The notes under the pieces: generated by a model
What the model was told of the DNA's origin: nothing
Seen by the model: only the letters and a program-made list of their open reading frames with translations
The model's database searches: none
NCBI GenBank assembly: GCA_964627665.1
Contig: CAZVKG010000006.1
Location: 1-64,000 of the forward strand
Reading direction: 5' to 3'
From: UBA1351 sp964627665
GTDB lineage: Bacteria > Bacillota > Clostridia > Lachnospirales > Vallitaleaceae
Length of the DNA stretch: 64,000 nucleotides
Part shown: positions 51,573-59,892 of the stretch, piece after piece
Position numbering within the stretch: the stretch's first letter is position 1
Layout: each line of letters opens with the position of its first letter
Translations under genes and position numbers: made by a program

Positions 51573-52094
51573 TTAGAATTTAGGACTATAGCCTGCATTA
51601 ACTTTAAGTCTAATCTCCATTGGCGGTAAATGCTCCCAACCAAAAGATAAAGGTACAAGAAGTGTCACCCAGACTTCAGCTTCAAACCTGTTGTTACTAT
51701 CACTGGTTGCAAAAGGTGCATTATTAATCTGAATATCCAAATCATACAAGCGATATTCCAAATACCTACCTGAATATTTATTGCCACCAATCAGTCCCAG
51801 TTTATCACTTAATTTCATGAGCACTGCACCTGAATCAACTTGCTCTTCCCATCTATCCATCTCATCTAGCTGATAACCACCAGAATAGCCTTCTCTTAAA
51901 CCATTGTATACTTCATCATAGTTTTCAGTCGCTACAGCAATAACAGAGGATTGCAGGGCATCTCTGACACCACTTGCTATGATTTGTAATCTTAAGTATT
52001 CGCTTGCAACTGTAAAGAGAAGTATCAGACATAAAATAATGACAATGGCAAAGATCGCTGCACTGCCTTGTTTATCTTTTATGATTTTTATCAC
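51573..52094 (-). CDS. TadE-like pseudopilin
   Basis: A 173-residue protein with an N-terminal membrane helix after a short basic leader (KQGSAAIFAIVIILCLILLF), typical of TadE/TadF-like pseudopilins. It overlaps the upstream gene by four bases. It is part of the Tad pilus-type machine. The prepilin cleavage site is not perfect. Confidence 0.65.
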   Translation of the reverse strand: MIKIIKDKQGSAAIFAIVIILCLILLFTVASEYLRLQIIASGVRDALQSSVIAVATENYDEVYNGLREGYSGGYQLDEMDRWEEQVDSGAVLMKLSDKLGLIGGNKYSGRYLEYRLYDLDIQINNAPFATSDSNNRFEAEVWVTLLVPLSFGWEHLPPMEIRLKVNAGYSPKF

Positions 52095-52483
52095 TTGTGA
52101 TATACCTCCGATCTACCTGTTGCCTTAGCGGTCAGGGTAATCGGAAAAGACCCAAATTCGAAGAAGCCAATATCTGCAGGTAATGTTAAGACAAGGCTAA
52201 ACTCATCATTGAGATCAATGCTCCCTGATGTAGACCAATTCACTACTGGATCAATTCCAAGACTTGCCCTTAGTTCATTTTTCTTAGCCGAGGTTTCTGA
52301 ACCAATGCGCCCTTCAATTTCAGCCACCCTTGCAAGCTCGTTAGCAAATGTGTTCAAATCACTCTTTACTACAAAGACAGGATAGACCTTAACTGCCATA
52401 GCAATGACCATCATGGCTACAAGGACAACAACCACAACATCAATATACCCTTCTCCCCGTTTTGATTTTAAAATTTCTATCAT
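52091..52483 (-). CDS. DUF4320/TadE-like membrane protein
   Basis: A 130-residue protein with a leader SKRGEG followed by a membrane helix (DVVVVVLVAMMVIAMAV), and a beta-rich rest. This matches DUF4320/TadE-like pseudopilins found in Tad loci. It is coupled to the next gene by an ATGA overlap. Confidence 0.7.
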   Translation of the reverse strand: MIEILKSKRGEGYIDVVVVVLVAMMVIAMAVKVYPVFVVKSDLNTFANELARVAEIEGRIGSETSAKKNELRASLGIDPVVNWSTSGSIDLNDEFSLVLTLPADIGFFEFGSFPITLTAKATGRSEVYHK

Positions 52484-52498
52484 TTACATCACCTCTTT

Positions 52499-53371
52499 CT
52501 AAAATAACTTCCCAAGGGTTTCAATAATCTCAACAAACATAACCGATAGATACATCATCAAAAAGCAAAAGAGCATGGCAAATGAATATTTCCTGATCTT
52601 TGCCGGCCTTTTCATGGCGATTGTCTTTAATCGTTGTAGCTCTAGCTGTTTCAAATCATGGGATAGCATTTGAAAATACACAACACCATCATCCCCTCTT
52701 AGTACACCAATCAGCCCACGAATCGTTTCAGACAGCGATGGGCTGTTGAGCCTTGCTTCCATTCTTGTAAGGGCTGATTCATAGCTTCCTGACTTCATAT
52801 CTGCCACAGTAATTTCTAGCTCATTTTTAAAACTCTTGCCCGCATTTTGCTTGTAGGTTTCTAGGATGTTCAGCACATTTCGATTGGCTTTTAATTCCTG
52901 GGACAATGTAGAAACAAAACGTGGTAGCTCAAACTCAATATCTTCCCTTCTTTTTCTAACAGCTTCATCAGCACTTCTAATTTCCTTGAAATAAACTGCT
53001 ACTGCTAAAAACAATACGACCGGAAATACCATGGGGAAAATGAATAAAGCAGGGATTATAAAAAGTAGCATCATCCCTGCCTTTAGCCAAGCTCTTGCAA
53101 CAAAAGTTTCTGGTGAGAGCTTAATATTTGCTGATTTTAAAGTCGCTGTAAGTTTTCTTCTGCTGTAATCTGTCATATGGACTACTTTAGATAATCTAAT
53201 CGCCCACTCATTGATTAACACTTCAAAATTTTTTGATTTTTTTCTTTCCCTTTTATCTATGACATGAACCGCTTTAATAGCTCGTCCTGAAGGCAGCTTT
53301 AATACATCCTTCAAAATCAGATACACACCTAAAGAAAAGGATATCGAAAATAAAAGTAAAATTTGTACCAT
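52499..53371 (-). CDS. tadC: TadC-like inner-membrane protein
   Basis: A 290-residue type II secretion F-domain protein, with membrane helices near the N-terminus, around residues 90-125 and at the C-terminus. The order after TadB matches Tad systems. It forms the platform for pilus assembly together with TadB. Confidence 0.78.
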   Translation of the reverse strand: MVQILLLFSISFSLGVYLILKDVLKLPSGRAIKAVHVIDKRERKKSKNFEVLINEWAIRLSKVVHMTDYSRRKLTATLKSANIKLSPETFVARAWLKAGMMLLFIIPALFIFPMVFPVVLFLAVAVYFKEIRSADEAVRKRREDIEFELPRFVSTLSQELKANRNVLNILETYKQNAGKSFKNELEITVADMKSGSYESALTRMEARLNSPSLSETIRGLIGVLRGDDGVVYFQMLSHDLKQLELQRLKTIAMKRPAKIRKYSFAMLFCFLMMYLSVMFVEIIETLGKLF

Positions 53372-53385
53372 CTAATCACCCCTTT

Positions 53386-54324
53386 CTACCGTTTGTATTC
53401 TACAGGCTTAGATAATTTTACAACTGCTGCTAATGAGACAAATATGACGATACCACAGACTGCCAGTACAAATTTACCAATGCTTGTAAACATCAAGGTA
53501 TGGTACCAATCTTTGTTAAGCATATACATGAGTGGTATGTTACCGACTAATAATATGGCCATAGTAACAAATTCTTTAATGGGTTCATAGAGAAGATAAT
53601 CAAGTTCTGCTGAGACCATTCTCATATCTGATAATTTAGATACAATGGGTGTCAGGGTACTTTTAAGATTTTTATCTTCCTGGCAATCAATGAGCGCATC
53701 CACCCACTCATGAAATACTGAACTTTCTATTTTTGGTTTTAAGCTCTCAAGTGCCATTTTTGTATTGGCGTTGATAAGTTTCGTTTGTGTTAAAAAAGCA
53801 TGAAACATATCCTGGACTGGTGGATTGATATAGTTGACGTTTTCTTCTATAGCAGTGATAATACTCTCACTTCTTAAATAAGATGTTGTAATGATTGATA
53901 AGGCTGTTTCCAGTTCACTGTTTAATCCCTTTTTCCATTTTGTCGCTGTAAACTGGACATACCAAAAAGGAAGCAATGAAAAACCAATGGCTAGTACTGG
54001 TACAAGGAACATATTATTTAGTGTAATGGCAATGAAAAAGCCGATGGTCATAAACACTAAAGATAGTATGACGATCAACATAAATAGATTCTCTTTATTG
54101 GTCATTTTTAGTACGTGTTTGGTTTCATCAATAAGCTTTTTCAATCCTTTTTTCTTTTTCTTACCGGTTAATGCTTTAATTCTTTCATTTAATGCCTGTT
54201 CCTTTTTAGCACTCTTTTTTAAAATGTCTGTTGCTATGTCAAAGGGGGAAAGTTCAAAGGTAATAAATAGACCACTAATCATGGCAATAAATGCGATAAA
54301 TAACAAACTACTCATGGTCTCCAC
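53386..54324 (-). CDS. tadB: TadB-like inner-membrane protein
   Basis: A 312-residue F-domain protein with helices at residues 5-24, 80-125, and 255-305. The middle portion is cytosolic. It overlaps cpaF by 17 bases. It forms the platform of the Tad machine. Confidence 0.78.
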   Translation of the reverse strand: METMSSLLFIAFIAMISGLFITFELSPFDIATDILKKSAKKEQALNERIKALTGKKKKKGLKKLIDETKHVLKMTNKENLFMLIVILSLVFMTIGFFIAITLNNMFLVPVLAIGFSLLPFWYVQFTATKWKKGLNSELETALSIITTSYLRSESIITAIEENVNYINPPVQDMFHAFLTQTKLINANTKMALESLKPKIESSVFHEWVDALIDCQEDKNLKSTLTPIVSKLSDMRMVSAELDYLLYEPIKEFVTMAILLVGNIPLMYMLNKDWYHTLMFTSIGKFVLAVCGIVIFVSLAAVVKLSKPVEYKR

Positions 54325-55651
54325 CTCCTTTAAACCCTTCTAAAAGGCTACTTGGCATACCATTTTCCAGAAGTCTTTTCTCTAAAGATAATGATATGTC
54401 ATTGACCTTTTCATATTTTCCAATGATCTTAAGTTTCCCATCTACAACAGCATTGTCTATAACATTGAATTTATATAATGTCCTGATTGCTCTTGTTCCA
54501 TCTTCTTTAATTTCACATTCGGTAATTTCCATGATATGCCTTGAGTTGTCTTCTAGCTTTTTTGAAAAAGCAACAATGGGAAAGGCTTCCGTTACCAGAT
54601 TATAAAGGGTTCTTTCATCCATATCATAGCGCTGTTTACACAGGGTTACCATTCGATAATAGGTGGCAATACAAGAGCTGGCATGAATGGTAGTTGTCAC
54701 CCCATGGCCAGTCCTCGCCGATTCTTGGGCGAAAAAAGCTTCTTCCGACTTCATCTCAGCTACACAGATATAATCTGGGTTCACTGTAAGTCCTGTTTCA
54801 AGGAGTTTTACCATGGTAATATTCTGTTTTGGATCATCACTATGTCGTGTTACGGTGTGGATAACATTGTTGATAACTTCACCTTTTTCATTTTTCTTGA
54901 CTAGATTAAATTCTCTTGTCCCGTTTTCAATGGTATATAGCCTCTTATTATCTGGTAATGTTGAAAGAATCCAACTCATGAGTGTGGTTTTACCGCTAGA
55001 CGTTGCGCCTGTTATACAAAGGCTTTCACCATATCGGTGTGCCAGTGACAGAAAGTCTAGCATTTCCTCGCTTGCTGTATTCTGTCTGATAAAATCCTCT
55101 TTGATCAGTTTCTTTGGATTAACAATACGAATGGAAACCGCAACACCTATTGCTGGATCAATAACACCTTGTCCTAAAACTGTGATTCTAATACGCTCAG
55201 ATAGATGACCTACAACAATAGGCTGTGATTGGTCAAGAATCATACCGCTTTTATGAAGCAGTCTTCGGATGACATCAATGGCATGGCTTGGTGAATTAAA
55301 GGTTTCTTTTATCGGTAAAATTTCGCCATTTGAATAAGTGACCTTAATATCATTCCATCCGTTAATATTTATTTCTTCTATGTCACTACGAAAAATATAC
55401 TTGGTTAGAAATGAATACTCTGCCATTTCTGAGTATAGGGTTTCTACCAACTCATCTAGGTTCATATCTTCAACCGCTAATGAATAGTCCATCAGATACT
55501 TGGTGATGTAGGACTTCATCTGGTCTTTTTGATTTTCGCTGTCATGAGATATTAAAATTGCATATTTCCCTGATATATATTCCTGCACTTCGTGAAGGAT
55601 ATCAGAAAAATCCCGGATATTCTTTGCTGAATCTAAAAACACACCACTCAT
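54308..55651 (-). CDS. cpaF: CpaF/TadA secretion ATPase
   Basis: A 447-residue ATPase of the type II/IV secretion superfamily. Walker A is ITGATSSGKTT near residue 217, with TIENGTREFN, the Asp box, then VAEMKSEEAFF as Walker B and TIHASS after it. The N-terminal region binds the next component. It powers pilus assembly. It starts one base after the CpaE-like gene ends. Confidence 0.92.
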   Translation of the reverse strand: MSGVFLDSAKNIRDFSDILHEVQEYISGKYAILISHDSENQKDQMKSYITKYLMDYSLAVEDMNLDELVETLYSEMAEYSFLTKYIFRSDIEEININGWNDIKVTYSNGEILPIKETFNSPSHAIDVIRRLLHKSGMILDQSQPIVVGHLSERIRITVLGQGVIDPAIGVAVSIRIVNPKKLIKEDFIRQNTASEEMLDFLSLAHRYGESLCITGATSSGKTTLMSWILSTLPDNKRLYTIENGTREFNLVKKNEKGEVINNVIHTVTRHSDDPKQNITMVKLLETGLTVNPDYICVAEMKSEEAFFAQESARTGHGVTTTIHASSCIATYYRMVTLCKQRYDMDERTLYNLVTEAFPIVAFSKKLEDNSRHIMEITECEIKEDGTRAIRTLYKFNVIDNAVVDGKLKIIGKYEKVNDISLSLEKRLLENGMPSSLLEGFKGGGDHE

Positions 55652-56479
55652 CTACGCATCACTTCCTTTTTTGAGAAAAGCAATTTTAAGTTTCTTTTCC
55701 TTCTTCTTTTCTTTTTTCTCATGATCATCTTCACCAAAGAACAATATATCCATAAGGCTTTGAAGTTGCTTATTATATCCCTCGCTCTTTTTATCTGTTA
55801 ATGTTTCAAAAAGCCTTGCTTCAAGTACTTGTCGCTGAAGTTCCTCACTATAATCCAGTTCATTCTGAATGCCCCCAAAACGATTCCCAACAATATCTTT
55901 AGGCATTTCTGCTTTCACATTGGATAGTACCTTAATCTGATTTGCCACATTGTATTTTCTCTCTCCCAATAAAGGTAACGAAGCGTCATAGAAACTAATG
56001 GCCTTTAAGTCTGGTGATATTAAACGAATGACTTGATCTGATAATTCAAGTGCACCTCTTGACAATAGATCATGGTGAAACTGACTGCTGCAATCCACAA
56101 TAATGTGATCTGCAAGATGCTTTAACAGAATGAAAAAATCAAGGATTCTCTCTTTCCCGTAATCTGCATAAGTTCGAATATTTTCTCCATGAAGATAGCT
56201 TAAAACACTTAAGTTCTTAGTATTAGGGACTGGAATGCACTTTTTCAAAATGCTTTCTTGAGAAATCTGAATCGAGGACAACAATGCTCCGAGTGACTGA
56301 TCCTTTGTCTCTGTGAATGGAAGCACAGTATGAATAGCCGGTGCAAATGAGTCTGCCATGACCAATATGACACTTTTATTTTTTTTAATCAGTTCATTTG
56401 CAATCTTAATACTCAAAGTGGTTTTCCCACTATTGGGATTGCCCCATATAGCAATAATCTTATTGTTCTTCATCATCAC
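55652..56479 (-). CDS. CpaE/TadZ-like P-loop ATPase
   Basis: A 275-residue P-loop protein with GNPNSGKTT at residues 11-19 and a ParA-like fold. The C-terminus is strongly basic (KKEKKKEKK). In Tad systems TadZ localises the apparatus. It overlaps cpaB by 20 bases. Confidence 0.78.
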   Translation of the reverse strand: MMMKNNKIIAIWGNPNSGKTTLSIKIANELIKKNKSVILVMADSFAPAIHTVLPFTETKDQSLGALLSSIQISQESILKKCIPVPNTKNLSVLSYLHGENIRTYADYGKERILDFFILLKHLADHIIVDCSSQFHHDLLSRGALELSDQVIRLISPDLKAISFYDASLPLLGERKYNVANQIKVLSNVKAEMPKDIVGNRFGGIQNELDYSEELQRQVLEARLFETLTDKKSEGYNKQLQSLMDILFFGEDDHEKKEKKKEKKLKIAFLKKGSDA

Positions 56480-57308
56480 TTACCTCCACTTCTTCCTCAA
56501 TTTCTTGATTATTTTCTTGTGTCTCATTTTGATTTATAGCATCCGTTTCATTTTTTTCAGTTTGTTCTTGATTTTCACTTTCAGATAAAATCAACATCTG
56601 TTCATCCAAAAACTTATCTGCATTTTCCTTTTCACCACGATACACAAAGACTATGTGAATTTTACCCTTAGCTTCCATCTCAGCAAGAAGTTTTGCCTGC
56701 TTATCACTTACCTTTAATGTCACTGTGGCTGGCAATTCTTTGTCTTTTTCTATTGCTTCTCGATCTATTTCATATTCATCTGTGTCAAGACCTGTTCCGG
56801 CTGTCACTGCTAGTACTTCTACATATTGAAGCTCCGCAGGACTTACTGTTTCTCTCATATCTCCAAAATCAGAAGCCATGACCGTAACAATATCCCCCGG
56901 TTCTAATTTTCCTGACAAGCCAGCAGCAAAGCTTTTAATACTGACAGATATAGCTCGTTCACTGCCATCAAAGTCTGTTAAATACTCATAATTTACAAGG
57001 GGGTTACTTGAAATCTTAGAGTTTAAAACATAGTCACCTGCATGAAGTTCTGTTAAGGCATAATTACCAACGATGTTTTCTTCCTGACGTAAAACTGTAT
57101 CCGGCAAATTATATCCACCAATTTCAACTGTTTCTATCATCTTTAACGTTATCAGCTCACCCTTTTGAATATTCTCTGTTATTCTTGCAACCGATACTTT
57201 CTCAGAAATCGCTTGATTGAATAATGGAGTCAATCCAAAACAAATAATAAGAGATAGCACGATACTGGCTATCCCTAGAACGGTCCTGTTTCTTAATATT
57301 TTTTTCAT
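56460..57308 (-). CDS. cpaB: CpaB/RcpC-like SAF-domain protein
   Basis: A 282-residue protein with a membrane helix at residues 8-27 and a SAF domain at about 40-110, then an RcpC-like part and an acidic C-terminus. It is the Tad component thought to contact the cell wall or channel. Confidence 0.82.
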   Translation of the reverse strand: MKKILRNRTVLGIASIVLSLIICFGLTPLFNQAISEKVSVARITENIQKGELITLKMIETVEIGGYNLPDTVLRQEENIVGNYALTELHAGDYVLNSKISSNPLVNYEYLTDFDGSERAISVSIKSFAAGLSGKLEPGDIVTVMASDFGDMRETVSPAELQYVEVLAVTAGTGLDTDEYEIDREAIEKDKELPATVTLKVSDKQAKLLAEMEAKGKIHIVFVYRGEKENADKFLDEQMLILSESENQEQTEKNETDAINQNETQENNQEIEEEVEVSDDEEQ

Positions 57309-57335
57309 TGCTTGTATTCCTCCTGATCTTTTCTT

Positions 57336-57776
57336 TTATTTAATTACAAAATAGGCTATTATACAGCCTGCTCCTAGATATGGCCCAAGTGGTATATTTT
57401 TAGTCGCCTTTTTATTTCCAATCACGCTATAAGTGAAATGAATGATAATCGCAAGCATCAACCCAAGAATACTTGCCACATATCCAGCTTGCAAGCCTAA
57501 GTAAAAGCCACAAGCACCCATGAGTTTAATATCACCACCACCTATGCTGTTTTCTTTTAGTAGAGCCATAATAAAATAAGGCAAAGGAACAAGCATCAAC
57601 CCTAATACTGCTGATACGGGTTCCATATCAATAAATCCAATAAGAATAATTAGCATAGGTATATGATCCGGTATTGTTCTTGTCCTAAGATCAATCATGG
57701 CAACATAAGTTAATAGCATGATGAAGGCTATCAACTGAGCAATATGAATGTAGTCCATCATATCAATCCATTTCAT
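57336..57776 (-). CDS. A24-type prepilin peptidase
   Basis: A 146-residue polytopic membrane protease with the two catalytic aspartates visible in AMIDLRTRTIPD and GGGDIKLMG. The N-terminal cytosolic domain of full PilD proteins is missing, as in TadV. The start at 57776 follows GAGG by nine bases; the frame runs further to 57869. It processes the pilins of the Tad machine. Confidence 0.88.
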   Translation of the reverse strand: MKWIDMMDYIHIAQLIAFIMLLTYVAMIDLRTRTIPDHIPMLIILIGFIDMEPVSAVLGLMLVPLPYFIMALLKENSIGGGDIKLMGACGFYLGLQAGYVASILGLMLAIIIHFTYSVIGNKKATKNIPLGPYLGAGCIIAYFVIK

Positions 57777-58434
57777 AGCCATCATCCTCGCCTGCTTGAA
57801 TTTCCTCTGTAGTTCTTGCCAAATTAAAAAGATTATTGATAACTTCTTCTTCAACAATCCCCAAATCATTCGTTGATATGCTTTTCAGTTCAGAAGCTTT
57901 GTAAACCTTATCTAAGATGTTTTCAATGGGGATAAGATTTTCAAAACATCTCTCAGTAAAATCAAATTGATCATCATATCGAAAGATACTGTAAATCTGC
58001 ATTTTTACTGTCATTTCTTTAATCAACTTAGGCATATCATAAGGTGACTTTTGCTTGAATTCTTCAATGAATTGTTGATATTCCTTTTCTACTTTTTCAT
58101 GAAGAATGCTTCTTAAATGCTCATGGTAAAGGCATGTCATATAATCCTTGATAAAACACTTACCATCCACCTCTTTCGTCAAGTAACCGGAATCCACATA
58201 TAAATCATACATTCTTTCCAGTGGCTCATCTAAATCTGCCATCAATCCAGCAATATTCTCTGGAATGTGTTCTTCTAAAAACCATTTTCTAATGGCATAA
58301 TGGACACTTTCAGAGGTCATATAACTTTCACCAGACCTCAAATCATAATTTCCATCCGAGATAACTGCTAGCTCCTTATTCATCTTTGATAACACTTTTT
58401 CTTTATTAGTTGCTTCCACTTGCGCTACCTCCAT
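57763..58434 (-). CDS. DUF3848-like protein
   Basis: A 223-residue protein. The C-terminal part (from about residue 125: EYQQFIEEFKQKSPYDMPKL) resembles DUF3848 proteins of clostridial elements. The rest is unknown. It overlaps PrgI by 10 bases and the peptidase start by 14. Confidence 0.55.
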   Translation of the reverse strand: MEVAQVEATNKEKVLSKMNKELAVISDGNYDLRSGESYMTSESVHYAIRKWFLEEHIPENIAGLMADLDEPLERMYDLYVDSGYLTKEVDGKCFIKDYMTCLYHEHLRSILHEKVEKEYQQFIEEFKQKSPYDMPKLIKEMTVKMQIYSIFRYDDQFDFTERCFENLIPIENILDKVYKASELKSISTNDLGIVEEEVINNLFNLARTTEEIQAGEDDGYEMD

Positions 58435-58763
58435 TCATCTTGATATTTGTAAGGATAATATTTTTGTGACCGGGCAAAGCGAACCATAAAGCCCACCTGA
58501 TCCACGACTGAAATATTGGTATGGTCTTTTGTCAACATCATGACACTTCCTGCAATTGCCACAAGAATAGCGACAATACTCACTACCGTATTCTTAAAAA
58601 TCAGGTAATACAGGATATCAAGAATGCCAACGACTATGGTCACTATAATGGTTTTAAATAACTCTTCTTTACCGAACCCATCAAAAATCTCAACCCTTGT
58701 TTTCAATCCCTGGGGAATATACAAGGGATTCTTTTTTCTTTCTTCCATATGCACCTCCATCAC
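58425..58763 (-). CDS. prgI: PrgI-family transfer protein
   Basis: A 112-residue protein with two membrane helices (residues 35-55 and 60-80) and a PrgI-like N-terminus (IPQGLKTRVEIFDGFG). It corresponds to VirB3 of type IV systems and usually sits by VirB4; here the genes are far apart because the Tad block lies between. Confidence 0.85.
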   Translation of the reverse strand: MMEVHMEERKKNPLYIPQGLKTRVEIFDGFGKEELFKTIIVTIVVGILDILYYLIFKNTVVSIVAILVAIAGSVMMLTKDHTNISVVDQVGFMVRFARSQKYYPYKYQDEWR

Positions 58764-58969
58764 ATGTAATAACCCATGACTAAATCTTTAATCTGCCATA
58801 TGCTTTCTGCTAAGATATAAAAGATTACTGTATTTTTCATTCTCTTTTTATAGCTGCTACTTTGTTCTTCATCAATTCCTATATGAATAAAGCAGTGAAC
58901 GACTCTCAAAACTGCTCCTACACGTATTAAAAGGATGAAGGCATCAGCCATTTCTTTTAATAGATCCAC
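58760..58969 (-). CDS. Small membrane protein
   Basis: A 69-residue protein with a short hydrophobic N-terminal helix and a second near the C-terminus. It overlaps prgI by four bases. Comparable short proteins precede PrgI in Gram-positive conjugative elements. Confidence 0.6.
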   Translation of the reverse strand: MDLLKEMADAFILLIRVGAVLRVVHCFIHIGIDEEQSSSYKKRMKNTVIFYILAESIWQIKDLVMGYYM

Positions 58970-58984
58970 TGCCTCACCATCCTT

Positions 58985-59824
58985 CTATTTCTTAAATACC
59001 GCTTTTCCCATTTGATAGATTCGAGCAGTTGAGTAAACTCGGTTCATCATGCCACCGCCACCATTTCCACTTGAAACAATCAAGAATTCTTGCAAGAACT
59101 TCGGTGTCCTTAAAGCTAACAAAAGAGCTGCTAGCCCCCAAAATACATGGGCATTGAGCATTAATGAAACGCCAAGTTTCGCCAAGACAATCTGTACCAA
59201 AACCGCTGTTGTACTTTGAAAGAATTTTTGAATATAGGTTCTAAACACTCCATTGTCTTGATCCATTAAGCCCACACAAGCTAAAGGTAAACCTATTCTA
59301 AGAATTAGAATTTCAAGTCCTCTTGTGAGAAACTGTATATACAGCATAAAGAAACAGATGAAAAAGATGATAGATACAATGCCTGTGAAAATCCCTGCGC
59401 TCGTAATACCGGTAATAATGGTACTGAAATCCGTTGCCATATCATTAGAGACCGTGGTAATTAGTTCATTGCTTAAGTCTTCAACAATTTCAGCCAACCA
59501 GCCATATAAGGTTGGAAAACTAATGGCGATGGCAAGAGACTTAAAGAAACCTGTAAGTAGCATAATGGGTTCAATCTCTGCATCACCTTCCGTCCATAAA
59601 ATGTATCTCTCAAAGCCTTTTTTTAGAAATTTCAAGACAATAAGTGAAACACCAAATGAAAAGAAAATATCAAATATGCCACTTATACCACTGGTTCCAA
59701 GAAGTGTATCCATGTAGTCTTCTGTATGAAGGGCAATGGGAACAAGGCCATCTAAGAGTGTATTTACATATGCCAAACAGCCTGTTAATATGGCTCCGAT
59801 TAATAGCATGATGACATACTCCAT
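58985..59824 (-). CDS. VirB6/TrbL-like polytopic protein
   Basis: A 279-residue protein with about six membrane helices and a hydrophilic glycine-rich C-terminal stretch (SSGNGGGGMMN). Topology and position before PrgI fit VirB6/TrbL channel proteins. A terminator separates it from the SLH gene upstream. Confidence 0.75.
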   Translation of the reverse strand: MEYVIMLLIGAILTGCLAYVNTLLDGLVPIALHTEDYMDTLLGTSGISGIFDIFFSFGVSLIVLKFLKKGFERYILWTEGDAEIEPIMLLTGFFKSLAIAISFPTLYGWLAEIVEDLSNELITTVSNDMATDFSTIITGITSAGIFTGIVSIIFFICFFMLYIQFLTRGLEILILRIGLPLACVGLMDQDNGVFRTYIQKFFQSTTAVLVQIVLAKLGVSLMLNAHVFWGLAALLLALRTPKFLQEFLIVSSGNGGGGMMNRVYSTARIYQMGKAVFKK

Positions 59825-59842
59825 CGCTTCCGACCTCCTTTC

Positions 59843-59875
59843 AAAAAGAGTGGCCTAAGAATAACTTAAGCCACT
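59843..59875 (-). terminator. Terminator after the SLH-protein gene
   Basis: AGTGGCCTAAG and CTTAAGCCACT form an 11-bp stem with one mismatch, followed on the minus strand by TTTTT. Confidence 0.8.
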
Positions 59876-59892
59876 TTCTTAATATTTAGTTT

